A stretch of 64,000 bases of DNA. It comes from Meira nashicola. Lineage: Eukaryota > Basidiomycota > Exobasidiomycetes > Exobasidiales > Brachybasidiaceae. Location: the NCBI GenBank assembly GCA_001600355.1, contig BCJU01000004.1:248001-312000 (forward strand), given 5' to 3'. Both the position numbers and the translations under genes were made by a program. Of the stretch, positions 10,102-20,507 are shown piece after piece. The notes beneath the pieces are model-generated. The model ran no database searches and was not told the DNA's origin. It saw nothing but the letters and a program-made list of their open reading frames with translations. Each line of letters begins with the position of its first letter. The stretch's first letter is position 1.

Positions 10102-11142
10102 AATTGTAAGGATAACAATAAAGAGACAGACGATTCAGTTACCTAGACATTTCTTCCGCGATCTTGATTGTTGTTGGAAGTTGAGAAAGATTAAAAGACC
10201 GATCTTGAACACTTTCAGTAAGCGATCATAGAAGATACCAAAAAAATAGATGATGTGAGCAAAAGCCGTTTTCTTTTTTTGTGCGCACTTGCTTGACAAA
10301 GGATATGTACGTATGTACTTTAAACAAGCCATCCGACCAAAAGTCTGCAGAAAGATATGTACATAGATTCAGTTGAACAGTCATTTGATAGCGCAGCGCA
10401 AGGAACAGATAAGGTAGTCTAGGCAGTTGTACAGCGAAATTCAAGTATAAAAATCACTTTAACTTTCACATTTATAATTTGGTACAGGAACGCGACTTTC
10501 TTCTTCATGTATATCCGTGTAAATTAAAAAAAAGAAAAGTTCATCTTCACTCCTGCTTCGCCTGATTGCTGTGCAATTCAATCAAAATTCGTGCTCAATT
10601 GACGGTGCAGGACGGAGCGCGAGCCGGCGAGCGGCGGCGCAGCTCTTCCAACTTATTCGTAATCCGAGTCAAATCTGATTTTCCTCCTGTCTGCCCCTTC
10701 TTACACTTATCTTCTTTAGCATTCTGTCTGTGCTTACGGGGGCCGCGCCCATCCTTCTTACATCCGAAAATTGACTGTCAAGGTACCGTAAATGGGGTGT
10801 AAAATGTGGGTCAGGGTACATGTACATACAAACCTACAGAGCACAAACACAGTCTTATTCTACTACTTATCAATGTTCCTGTCATAGTCATCCTTCCCAT
10901 AATCCGCAAGGACGAAAGACGCTAAAGATTAGGACCAAGAACCTGACTCTTTACAAGATAGGTCCGAAGTGTGTATGTGTTTGAATTATCAATTATTATA
11001 TATTGTATACTATATATGTAAGATTATTAAAATACAATCTGAAAAAAATACACTATTTATACAGTTTATCGGCGAAATTAAAAAACATGAGAGCAAAGAA
11101 TGCAATAGGGATAAAAACTCCGCAATTGATAAAGGACCTGAA
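10102..11142. other. Intergenic region, no gene seen
   Basis: About 1 kb holding the 5' flank of the 7-TM gene and the 3' flank of the gene at 11143-11964. A GC-rich patch lies at about 10613-10640 in otherwise AT-rich DNA. GCGCAGCGCA at 10391-10400 recurs in other gaps. A GTACATGTAC palindrome occurs near 10817-10826. Short open frames here look fortuitous. Confidence 0.5.
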
Positions 11143-11964
11143 TTATTGTGCGGGAATCGAAACGGGCCACCATGAAGTTGGATTTGAAGTTGAAAGTGAT
11201 GGTAAACGTAAATTATCCATCACTTTTCTGCGTTTTGCTAAAGAAGTTGGAATAAATGTGGAGGAATCTTCTTTGATAAGGTATTGTGGTGTTGAAGCAG
11301 GTGAACTTGGAAATGATTCTGGTTCTGATGATAATTCACGAATTGAGAATGTTGGTGTTGGAGGGATTGAAGTTGGAGGTGAAGATGCAGAATCGGATAA
11401 AGAAGATGTTGTTGAAGATAAAGAAGAATAAAAGAATGTTTCATCACGATCTTGAATGATTGGTAATCCGGCAGAATCTTTCATCGTTTCTTTTACTGCA
11501 TTTGAAAGCATTGCATCCATTTCTTCATCACCACTGAAAGATGGTTTTGATGGAGGAGCTTTATATTCTTTATTTTGTTTTGTTGGTGATTGTTTTGGTA
11601 TTTCGGGTGACATTCTTGGTAATTCAGGTGAAATGCTTACTCTTGATGATGATGATTTAGAGGATTCATCGAGGTTATAAAGACCCAAAGAGCTATTATA
11701 ATTCGTAACCATTCCGGCAGAATAAGCTTGACTGATTTGAATCATCTTTTGTCTTGTCATATGGTTTGTTGCCATTTCTACCCAATTAATAGGAAATGCT
11801 AAAATATCTTCTAAAGGCACTAAGCCACCTTCAACAGCTCGTAATAAAATTTCAGATCGATTTATAACGATTTGTTGTTGAATATAAAGTGCAGAAGCAG
11901 CCATATCAAACGTTAAATTGTGTTCTTTTCTATCTCTTGCTGATGACCACATGATTGGTTGCAT
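11143..11964 (-). CDS. Hypothetical protein with helical N terminus and Ser/Pro-rich C terminus
   Basis: A single exon of 273 aa that matches no family I recognise. Residues 1-95 look globular and helical, with ALYIQQQIVINRSEILL and then VEMATNHMTRQKMIQISQ. Residues 100-240 are a low-complexity Ser/Pro/Glu/Thr-rich stretch with many SP and TP pairs, typical of a phosphorylated disordered region. Near the end there is a basic patch, LAKRRKVMDN, that could act as a nuclear localisation signal. The long frame, uniform codon use and sensible ATG support a real gene. A nuclear regulatory or cell-cycle-substrate role would be guesswork. Confidence 0.65.
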   Translation of the reverse strand: MQPIMWSSARDRKEHNLTFDMAASALYIQQQIVINRSEILLRAVEGGLVPLEDILAFPINWVEMATNHMTRQKMIQISQAYSAGMVTNYNSSLGLYNLDESSKSSSSRVSISPELPRMSPEIPKQSPTKQNKEYKAPPSKPSFSGDEEMDAMLSNAVKETMKDSAGLPIIQDRDETFFYSSLSSTTSSLSDSASSPPTSIPPTPTFSIRELSSEPESFPSSPASTPQYLIKEDSSTFIPTSLAKRRKVMDNLRLPSLSTSNPTSWWPVSIPAQ

Positions 11965-14018
11965 TTTGGTAAGAGGTAAAAAGCGTAAAATTGTTCTTTA
12001 TACCTTCCACTTTATACCAATCAACCTTGCAAGAGATTTGATCGAGATCAGGGACGAATCTATATACTACTATAATTCTTTAGGAAAAAAGGTTTGGGTT
12101 GTATGCGATCGAAGTGAACGCCGGATTTTGATCAAGGAGGGTTTATATATCTATTCTTATTCTTATATGATAACTTTAAAGCAAACAATCTGTCAAATTT
12201 TTACATTTTTTTTTTCGTACATCTGGTGGAGTGCTACTCGATGATCGGCGTTCGCATTATACATATGGACATAAAAAAAAGGCGGATTCTGTATTAATCG
12301 GCGATAACAAGTACTTTTATTCCGCCTTATTATCATTTAAGACTTTTCTCTACTGTACTTGTCAGCTTTAGCATTTGTGCGCGGTGATTACGCTGCAATG
12401 CGCGGATTTTATGCAAACTAGGTAAGTGCCCGTGTTGATTCCTTTCGGGCCTTTTTGTGCATATTTTTCTTCCATTCACTTATATTTTTTTTAATGTCAA
12501 TCCGCGGCCTTTTGCGTCAGCACACAACTGTTGACAAGGAAATAAGCAAGCGTGTAAATGCAGCGCGCAGCGCAGCGCATGTGTTCTATGTACATATTCT
12601 ACTCAGATGCTATAAGCCCGTGTAAGAAGAGTGTGCCTATAATTCCGAAAAAAGAAGATATCAAGCGAATAGAAGGAGTGATTTGACTAAAACTTATGAC
12701 AATCTTTGACATTTCTCTTGACTCATAGTCATGACAAATAATGGTTCACACATCACTCTCAAATGGCCTTTAAGATGATGAAAATTTGCATTAATAGATC
12801 TCACTTTTCGGCACTCAACAAGCCACACACTTCATCTTTTATCATCTTCTCGTTTAATCGCGATGATAGAGAATTCGATCTTATGCACACATCGAACACC
12901 CTTTCGAACACCCTTCATAAATAGAAGATCACAAGCATCTTGGAACGACGGCGTCTTAAGAAGAAATACAGTTTACACGCTTCGCTAAATCCGTTTTTAA
13001 TTCTACATATCCGTTTTTGTGGCGCGGCGCACACGCAGAGATTAGGTAGGTACCTTTCTCCCTTTTACTCCTCCACTAGGGTACACATACAATAAGAAAA
13101 TGTAAGATCCTTGTGTGTTTCTTATGCACATAGAAGCACAAAAAATTCAATTTCAGATTTTTGATTAATCATAGGTTTCAGGTACTCACATGCATACTAT
13201 AGAATCGGAAGTAGAATATAATGATAATCTTTTTCTAATCTTCTTCTTTTTTTGGTCGGAGTAATGCGCGCAGATTCAATTAAACTTTTCGAATTTAAGT
13301 CGCGCATTAATTCCCTTACTTCGGATTTACCGTTTTGTTTAACTTTCGGAATTTTATTCTCGGCAGCTCCCCTTTGGAAAAAAACGTCATGTTTGTTCCC
13401 CATGGTTAATCTCTATTCCGCCGGTGATTCGCTTGAATTTATGCGTTAGATAGGCTGCACACATTCCTATGCCCACATAAAATTTCGGTCGAATTCTTTC
13501 TCCAGGTCATCAATGTTATTTTTTATGAGCAAAGTGGCTTGTTTAATTAATATCAAAGGCCGAATCAGTTCCTAGGCAGTCGGTGCCGGTTATAAAATAA
13601 AAGCCGCATCCATACAAGAAAAGATACGATGAAGTGGTGATGAGCAAATTGAATAATGATTATCTAATCTTCTTCTTAAAAGAAACCTTAAAGAGATAAA
13701 CATGTGATCGAAAAGACGGGCTAATTCTGATATTGATGACCTCGACTTCCATTCACTATCTGGTGCTACGAGCACTGAGTGTGAGAATGACCCTAGTCTT
13801 ACCGCGTTTCCTTGGCATTTTTAATTACAGTACATATATATATTTCTTGGCACTTTTTATTAATTTCTATCATACGATAGAATCCAACCTTTTAACCCTT
13901 TGCGATGTAATCCATCACACGTGTGTCCCCGTCTATCGGGTAAGTACGGTCAAAGTATATACTCTTTCTTAAGAGGACGTAAACTCATGTCCACCATTAT
14001 CATAGATGATTCATCATT
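11965..14018. other. Long intergenic region upstream of the ZIP transporter
   Basis: Two kilobases without a convincing gene. It contains an 8-bp inverted repeat AAGGCGGA/TCCGCCTT (12279-12286 and 12321-12328). It also holds the GC-rich motif GCGCAGCGCAGCGC (12565-12578) and a direct repeat CGAACACCCTT near 12894-12916. Two AAGAAGAAGATTAGA runs on the minus strand lie near 13240 and 13665. A 68-codon minus-strand frame at 13197-13403 is noted under rejected items. Confidence 0.5.
12279..12328. repeat. Short inverted repeat in intergenic DNA
   Basis: The arms AAGGCGGA (12279-12286) and TCCGCCTT (12321-12328) are perfect complements separated by 34 nt. A role as hairpin or protein-binding site is not shown by the sequence. 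Confidence 0.4.
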
Positions 14019-15069
14019 ATGTGTGACTCTATACAAGATGGCTTTTACGATGAAAATCTACACATCGTTTCAATTTTTGTAGTCTTTATCGGAAGTGGAA
14101 CAGGAATCCTTTTACCTTTATTACCAGAAATAATATTAAAAAATAATATTTCATCTTATAAACAAACATTAATCAAAAATTTAACATTTTACTGTAAATG
14201 GTTCGGTAGTGGAGTCATTCTTGCAACTTCTTTGGTTCATTTATTATTCGATGCTTTCAATGCTCTTTCACCTAATTGTATCAATTTAACATATGAACCT
14301 TTATCAGCTTTGATTGTTCTATGCAGTCTTTTATTCGTTTTGGTTATTGATTTTTCACTGGCAAGGTTGATGTATAGGAGAAGACTCAAATTTACACAAA
14401 CTACCAGAGAAAATGCTGCTACCGGTGATGCTGCTGATGGAGAAGGGCAAGAAGAGAAAAATGAAAAGGATCTTAAAAGGATGCAAAAAATTCAAGCTCA
14501 TGCAGATATTTTAATTATCGAAGCTGGCATAGTCTTTCATTCTGTCATTGTGGGTTTAACACTTGGAGTTGCTACAGAACCTGGCTTTGTCGCATTATTC
14601 ATTGCAATCGTTTTTCATCAAGCTTGTGATGGTTTAGGTAAGTGTAGAAAGTAGGAAAAGGTAATTTTATATCATTAACAATTTATAACCTTGTTTATTA
14701 TTTCACACAGCAATTGGATCTCGCATGGCAGAATTATCTTATAAAGGCAAAAGAGTACAACAAGTGATGATGATAGTTGCATATTCTTTAATCACTCCAA
14801 TTGGAATCGCTATTGGAATCGGAGTTAAACATAGCTTTGATCCTACAAACGTTTCAACGAAATTAGCAATCGGTATTCTTGATTCGATTGCTTCAGGTGT
14901 TCTTCTTTATGGTGCCGTTGTGGATGTTTTAGCAAAAGAGTGCTTTGGAACAGGAGGAGAGACAGGTAAGCCAGGTCTTCTTGATGCTTCAAATATTGAG
15001 GTTGCTTTTGCTTTTGGAGCTCTTCTTCTTGGCGCAGGAATAATGAGTTTATTAGGTCATTGGGCTTAG
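14019..15069 (+). CDS. ZIP-family metal (zinc/iron) transporter
   Basis: Two exons, 14019-14637 and 14711-15069. The 73-nt intron has donor GTAAGT and acceptor CAG and splits a codon after its first base. The protein is 325 aa. It has three N-terminal helices (about 16-35, 56-77, 95-118) and a variable cytoplasmic loop of about 60 residues. The ZIP signature FHSVIVGLTLGV is in helix IV and FHQACDGLAIGSR in helix V, followed by three more helices. The metal-site acidic residue of helix V is Asp where most family members have Glu (HQxxEG). The intron falls inside this helix V motif. The loop lacks the His-rich run of many ZIPs and is rich in Ala, Glu and Lys. Expected at the plasma membrane, importing Zn2+ or a related ion. 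Confidence 0.9.
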
Positions 15070-15101
15070 AATGTTGTACAGTTCATCAAAATTCAACATT
15101 A

Positions 15102-15638
15102 TTATAGAAATACAGTACTATCATCAATCATTTCGAGTGCTTTTTGTTGTTCTTTATGATCTTCTTCGCTATATGAATAAGCGAGAGTGTATTGTGTGAC
15201 TTGCTTTATACGTCTATTTCTCGGACTTCTGTTTATGAGGTAAAGAGGATTTAAACAAAGTCAATTATTGCCAAATCTTGAACAATCAAGACAAACTACT
15301 CACCCTAATTGATTACACCTCTCGCCTTCAAAACATCCTCTGCATGGTTTAGAAATTCCACTTGTATGTGAACATGTTGGTTGAGATTGTTGAGCAGACG
15401 GAATGATTTGATTACTACCATAAGCACCACCAGAATGTTTTACTCCTGCTATTCCATATTTTGAAACAGAGATTGCACCTGAATATATTTTTGAAAATCG
15501 AATACGAAATTGAATCTTTTCAAGTCTTGATTGTGTTCCATTTATAGATTTCGTTATACTTTTTATTCTTGATACTTCCGAAAATCCTGTTTGTTCATTA
15601 CACACTTGTTCGTATGATGGAGGTGCACTTGTGCTCAT
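15102..15638 (-). CDS. Small hypothetical protein with Cys-rich centre (two exons)
   Basis: Exons 15638-15304 and 15228-15102, joined across a 75-nt intron (GTGAGT donor, CAG acceptor). Joining keeps the frame open to a TAA and adds 41 residues, giving 153 aa. The N terminus has a PPSYEQV stretch resembling a PPxY ligand. The middle has a cluster CSHTSGISKPCRGCFEGERC with four cysteines in 20 residues, possibly metal-binding. The C terminus is charged. There is no signal peptide or membrane helix. It lies convergent with the ZIP gene, whose stop is only 32 bp away. I recognise no family. Splicing is inferred by eye. Confidence 0.6.
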
Positions 15639-16349
15639 TGTTTCTTATAGATCAAGAATAATTCAATCGTGTCCGTTTATATAAATATGATGGTGGTAAA
15701 GATGTTTAGATGCTATATCGTTAAAGTCATAAAATCAATTGATTGTCAATAGCGGAAATAAGGTCAAAAGCCCTTTAATCCATCATGCCAAGAAGCGGAA
15801 CAAAGAATTTAATCGAATGATACCATAATTGATTTGCCTAAATTAAGATAAATAAACAAAAAAAATCCCTTAATGGAATTGGGAATGGCATATTTTCGTG
15901 GCTATGTAAGTACATAGTGCAAGGTACAAGGTACCCCGATGTTAGAAAAAGATAAGATGCTTCAAATCAAGCTAAGCGATTGCGCTATGTATATGATTTG
16001 TTTTTAGCACTGCTTTATGTTTAATTTAAACAATGTTCTGTCCCTATTTTCCAGCTTTGCATTTATTTTTATGATCTTAAGTGCAAATCGGAAGATATGT
16101 GGAGAATCGAGCTTTTACAGCTAAATTGCGTGCAGGGCGAAAGCAACAAAGCACAATACTATACTGCTGCTGTGCCAAAAAGAATGAGGTAGGTACACAA
16201 CGACGGATTTAAATAGTGAACGTGGGAATAGGCCCCTTCCTTTAATCACGACCTTCTTGGTATATATATTCTATAAAAGCTTGGCGTATGTCACGTATAC
16301 CTCTTGGCATCACGTTCGTATATGTATGTGTGTAGCTTTTAAAGAGGAT

Positions 16350-16373
16350 ATACATACATGTGTATGTATGTAT
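16350..16373. repeat. 24-bp inverted repeat of TATG/CATA units
   Basis: ATACATACAT and ATGTATGTAT are perfect complements around the 4-nt centre GTGT. It may be a microsatellite by-product or a binding site; the sequence alone does not say. Confidence 0.45.
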
Positions 16374-16983
16374 TCTCAGATTGTCAAGTTGTGGCTTCTT
16401 CTTAGCTCCTTGGCATGTTTATAGATGATCTGATATTGACATTGGTGCACTTGCATAGAATATATCCGACTCTTTTGTCGTCCTTGAATATTCTTATTCA
16501 CGTGATAATGATTCATTTCTCTAAATTTTATCTTACATAAACATATCTTTCCCGATTTAATCTTTTCATAAACATGATCTGCGTTTCAGCTTTATAATCT
16601 CGATATATGTAGATAGATAAAGGAAGACCCTTTTACATATCTTGCTTATGGCATCTTCTACGTAAGCAAATGCGTATCTTGTTTTAACGCGTAAAAAAGG
16701 GTCTGATAGAATTAGACTTGCTTATCAAACCTTGCTTTAGAGGTGCTTTCATGTCAGCAACCATGCTAGCTATACATACATACATATGCTGAAAGAAGGA
16801 AAAGTACTGTTTAGAGAATAGATCTTTGGGATCCCTGATTTGTTGCATAATAGTCCTGTCAAATTAATTCGTGTGGAGAATTATAGACATATGTATATGT
16901 CACTTGATGACGTCTTACGTGCTTTTAATGCGGAAAGGGAAAGATGAGGTAAACATGTATACGATAAGAGTATCTTTGATGGA

Positions 16984-16991
16984 TATATAAA
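16984..16991 (+). promoter_or_regulatory. TATA box of the small acidic protein gene
   Basis: TATATAAA lies 91 bp before the ATG at 17082, followed by a C/T-rich stretch (TTCTATTCTCCTCCC) typical of fungal transcription start regions. Confidence 0.55.
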
Positions 16992-17081
16992 CAAACAAAT
17001 AAACATTCTATCAACATTCTATTCTCCTCCCAATCATATCTTTATTTTTCCTTTAAACCAACACAATATATTCTACTAAAA

Positions 17082-17429
17082 ATGGCAGACCGTGAACAAG
17101 AGCAAATCGATCAAGAGGAATTTCAACCTGGATCTAACGAACAAGCTCAAGAACAAAATGATTCAGTCGATCAAAATCAATTGCAATCTGGCGCAAGCTT
17201 AGATTCCGAAGCTAACGATTTAAGCAAGGATAACATCATTGATGATAACGAAGGTCCAGGTGGTCGTAGCTTACGTCAAAATCGTGGTGATCCAACTGCA
17301 GCTGTGAGTGGTAAAGACATTATCATGATTTGATTGATCATTGAATTAACACTTATTTTCTATATTTTATCCGAACAGGACAAAGACATTGATGCCGCTG
17401 TTGATGATGCCGAACAAGCTGATGCATAA
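17082..17429 (+). CDS. Small acidic, Gln-rich hypothetical protein (two exons)
   Basis: Exons 17082-17303 and 17379-17429 around a 75-nt intron (GTGAGT donor, CAG acceptor, phase 0). The product is 90 aa and very hydrophilic. Gln, Glu, Asp, Asn and Ser dominate, with one short conserved-looking patch GPGGRSLRQNRGDP at about residues 57-70. The acidic end reads DIDAAVDDAEQADA. There is no signal peptide, cysteine or membrane helix, so it is probably disordered and cytosolic or nuclear. A strong TATA box and C/T-rich start region suggest an inducible or highly expressed gene. Small stress or hydrophilin-type proteins look similar, but no family motif confirms this. Confidence 0.65.
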
Positions 17430-17550
17430 ACGTTTTAAGATATATTTTTATCCTATCATTATTTTTCAAGTATAATTTACACGGCATGTTTCATTGTTAT
17501 GTAAGATCTATAGAAGAAGATTTGAATTGATTCTGTTGTATGACTGATTC

Positions 17551-18445
17551 TTATGGAAATTTATCCACTATTGTCGCTTTGATTGAATCCATATCTGGCT
17601 TCTTTGGACCTTTCTCTAAGGCTGCTTGCAAATCAGGATCTTCTTTCCATTCATCCCAAATGGGTAAACTTAAGTCATATCCTACTACTGATCTACCATA
17701 CGTTGTTCCGGCAAAACGTGAAATTGGTCGTAAAGCTTTTATATCAACTCCACCTGTTTCATCATCAATTATATCTTGACGTAAATGAATCATCTTTACT
17801 CTTCCAATTACCATAGTAGTTGAATGATCTCCTTCATCATTATTCCATTGTTTCGTATGATCAACTTCTAATTCCATTGCAAAAGGTGCTTCACCTACTC
17901 TTGGAGCATGTACTCTAACAGCTGGAACAGGAGTTAAACCTGTAAGTGCGAATTCCGAAGTTCCAGTAGGAGCATTTATTGCTGCAAAATTTATCGCTTC
18001 AGCATATTGTTCAGTTGAACAAGAGATTGTATATTGTTTATTGGTTAAAATGTTTTGTTCACTATCTTTTATTCTTTCTCTTCTTCCTCCAAAGCTTATC
18101 ATTACCAATGGAGGATTATGACTAACCATTTGATACCAAGATATAGGAGCAAGGTTAGGAGTTCCATTTGAGTTATATGTGCCTACCAAAGCGACAGGTC
18201 TAGGAGACTAAAATGAAAGTGATGTCAGCATTATACTATAGGCAGACATTATACTCCCCTAAACTCACTATTCCACCAAGCATGATTCGATAAAGAGCTT
18301 TCTTGTCTATCTCTGTCTTTCCTGGCTCGATTAATTTGTATGGAATGTCATTTGAAGTTGATTCATTACATCCCTGTCCTGGTTTCCAATCTATATCAGG
18401 AGCAGCAGTTGACTTAAATCGTAAAGTTGAATCGAATGAAGACAT
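17551..18445 (-). CDS. Flavin reductase-like / FMN-binding split-barrel protein
   Basis: Exons 18445-18269 and 18207-17551; the 61-nt intron (GTGAGT...TAG) is in phase 0. Splicing restores the classic core IMLGGISPRPVALVGTYN, followed by GTPNLAPISWYQMVSHNPPLV. The total is 277 aa. This is the flavin reductase-like domain (FMN-binding split barrel) found in many fungal cytosolic proteins of about 240-280 aa. The family binds FMN and reduces it, or partners with oxygenases. The last 60 residues are less conserved. No partner gene is adjacent; the small acidic gene upstream converges on it, with 121 bp between stop codons. Family confidence is high; the physiological partner is unknown. Confidence 0.88.
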
Positions 18446-18792
18446 CTTGTTTGTGGTGAACAGAAGAAGTGATCATTGATGAGTTTTGGAAAATAAGGAC
18501 CAAATTGATGACTAGCTTTGTTTCACGTCAAATTCTTAAAATTTGGTTTATTGAAGCGGGGTGCATATTCATTAGCGTACATGTACACGGAAAAGCCGGA
18601 AAGAACTCAACATGTTATGTAATCAATTCCATATCATTCACTCTCCTTAAACGTAATACAAAAAGGTAGAAATGCTGGATGAAATTTATTATAGAATATC
18701 TTGTAAGCTTATGATACCATATACGAATAGCTACAGAAATTAAGAGTATAACAAGACTAACTGTCTAATCAACATCCTATATTCAAGTCTCT
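18446..18792. other. Intergenic region between the flavin reductase-like gene and the secreted peptide gene
   Basis: 347 bp, 5' flank of the flavin reductase-like gene. GTACATGTAC (around 18577-18586) is a palindrome that recurs in other gaps. No gene seen. Confidence 0.5.
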
Positions 18793-19054
18793 CTAATAGC
18801 ATTCATAGTCTCGTTTTGCATTCGTGTCTCTCCTTTCAGGATCTGAATGATCTTCAGAGCATACCCATCTCTTTACGTTAATTGGTTGAGCCTAAGTGTA
18901 TGAATAAAAACATTAGTCTATACATATGTATATATATATATCTACCAGGGAAAAGAAGACGTGCTATACTCACCGATACGTTATTTATTTGGCCTAAATA
19001 GAGTATAAGCATAATTTGCAAGACTAGAAGTCGGGTAATTTTTTGGTAAATCAT
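18793..19054 (-). CDS. Small secreted peptide precursor with two cysteines and dibasic sites
   Basis: Exons 19054-18974 and 18891-18793; the 82-nt intron (GTGAGT...TAG, phase 0) contains a TATATATATATA run. The product is 59 aa. Residues 1-27 form a hydrophobic signal peptide (core LLVLQIMLILYLG) and are exactly exon 1. The mature part begins AQPINVKRWVC and ends KRDYECY, with two cysteines and two KR pairs plus RR, which are potential Kex2 sites. Exon 1 holding only the signal peptide is the same design as the cysteine-rich family at 38.4-41.6 kb, but the sequences are not similar. Likely a secreted effector-, pheromone- or defence-type peptide; this is inference. The gene is too short to be found without splicing. 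Confidence 0.6.
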
Positions 19055-19389
19055 TTCTGAAAGCGTTGTTAAATCTTAAATTATCCTTAATGTTATGGTG
19101 AAGAAGAAAGATTGAAGTAGAATTTTTGAGACCTTATTTATGATAGCCGTAGTATATAAGAAGTTAATCTATAAAAGGCAGATAAACGAAAAGCGTTACT
19201 CGGCATGCTTATATTAAGGAGTAAATTTATAATAAGTGTGCGGATCAAGAATTTATTTATGATGAGACGAAAGATTACCCCTTTCTAACCATAAGGGTCC
19301 TACAACACGCTCAAATTTATTTCCTTTATTTATTTGTAGTATGTAGTTAGGGACTGTGAGTTCATCTATTTCTAGAATCCTTATCGTTC
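19055..19389. other. Intergenic region upstream of the secreted peptide gene
   Basis: 335 bp. It holds the promoter side of the secreted peptide gene and the 3' flank of the Lys-rich gene. Nothing else is seen apart from AT-rich runs. Confidence 0.5.
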
Positions 19390-20239
19390 CTATCCTACTT
19401 TATTCTCCTTCTCTTTTTTGCTTTTTTTTTCTACTTTTTTATCCTTTCTTTCTTGCCTTTTCTCTTTCTTCAATTTACGTCTTTCTCTTTCTTTTGTTCT
19501 CTTTTGCGCTTTTGCATCGGTACGGATTGATGTCTTAGATGCTTGCGTTATATTTCCAGGTGTTGGTGAATTAGCATCATTTAAGAGATCTTGAGATTTG
19601 ATTGTTTCGGTCTGCTTTTCGACCGGATCAGTTTGTACCAACGGTGCAGGTTCAGAAACGTGCTTTTTGAGAGGATTAAGAGATATCAGAACCAACTTGT
19701 GCCATTATATGATTTGATATTGATATCGCGTATAAGAGTATATCTCTTAACTAGCTACTTACCGTTTCACCATTCGTCTCAATTGGTCCACTCTTTTCTG
19801 AGATTGGAGGTGGACTGACAGCAATTGTAGTTGAATCTTTACTTGATGTTCTTTTTGCAGATTTAGCTCTTGCTTTATCTTTTTTACTATCAGATTTCGC
19901 AATCTTTCTTTCTTTTTTATTCTCTCTTCTTGCTTTTCTTCTTTCTGCTGCTTCTGCGCGAGATTCTTGTCGATTTGCAAGTTTTTCACTTCTATATTTC
20001 CATCTTGCCCTGAGAAAAATAAGTGAGAAATATCAATAATCAATTTATTTTATCCTTTATATAAGGTTCTTTACTCACTCGTCAGCTCTTGCTCTTGATG
20101 CTTCTGGACTTTCGACATCATTAAAACATGAACAATTGGTCGTACAACACATTGGTCCTTTTCTCAATAATGCTCCACACCATAATGCTCCTAAAATTTT
20201 ATTTAATCGACTTGGCTTCCATGGTTTTGGTTCTGACAT
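19390..20239 (-). CDS. Lys/Arg-rich hypothetical protein with Cys-rich N terminus (three exons)
   Basis: Exons 20239-20079, 20009-19763 and 19695-19390; the introns are 69 nt (GTGAGT...CAG) and 67 nt (GTAAGT...AAG). The total is 237 aa. The N-terminal 50 residues contain a hydrophobic/cysteine patch (ILGALWCGALL followed by MCCTTNCSCF). Two strongly basic, predicted coiled-coil segments follow: about 60-110 (many RRKARRENKKERK-type runs) and 195-237 (KxxKKEKRQERKDKK-type), with a Ser/Pro/Thr-rich linker between them. I recognise no family. The cysteines could bind metal or be lipid-modified, and the basic parts suggest RNA or acidic-membrane binding, but neither is shown. The last acceptor (AAG) is the weakest part of the model. 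Confidence 0.6.
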
Positions 20240-20507
20240 GATTGGGGTATATATTTTTGATGATTAGGGTAAAGATGGTGGATTACAGTATAAAGATGTC
20301 CCCGTTGTTAATTATAGTGCATATGTCAAAACATTCTAGATGCATCTCTTTGCATGTACGTCCGTCAAACAGGCACTTTAGCACTGTCTTACCTTTCACG
20401 CTTCCCGCTGCGGGGAAACTCAAATGAGCGTGAGATGCATGAATTAAGAGTGGAGCAATTTAGGCTTATTTTTTTCATATAAAATCAATAGAATATTCGT
20501 TAGTACA

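Larger units (their letters stand above)
15639..17081. other. Intergenic region upstream of the small acidic protein gene
   Basis: 1.4 kb without a supportable gene. It is AT-rich, with TATG/CATA tetranucleotide stretches and a 24-bp perfect inverted repeat at 16350-16373. A TATATAAA box lies at 16984-16991 near its end. A long promoter for a short gene is possible. Confidence 0.5.

Noticed and set aside
13197..13403. 68-codon minus-strand frame with a basic KKRRR stretch, and a similar frame at 13590-13775
   Set aside because: They share only the 15-bp run AAGAAGAAGATTAGA. Both are short, lack a recognisable protein and overlap open frames on the other strand.
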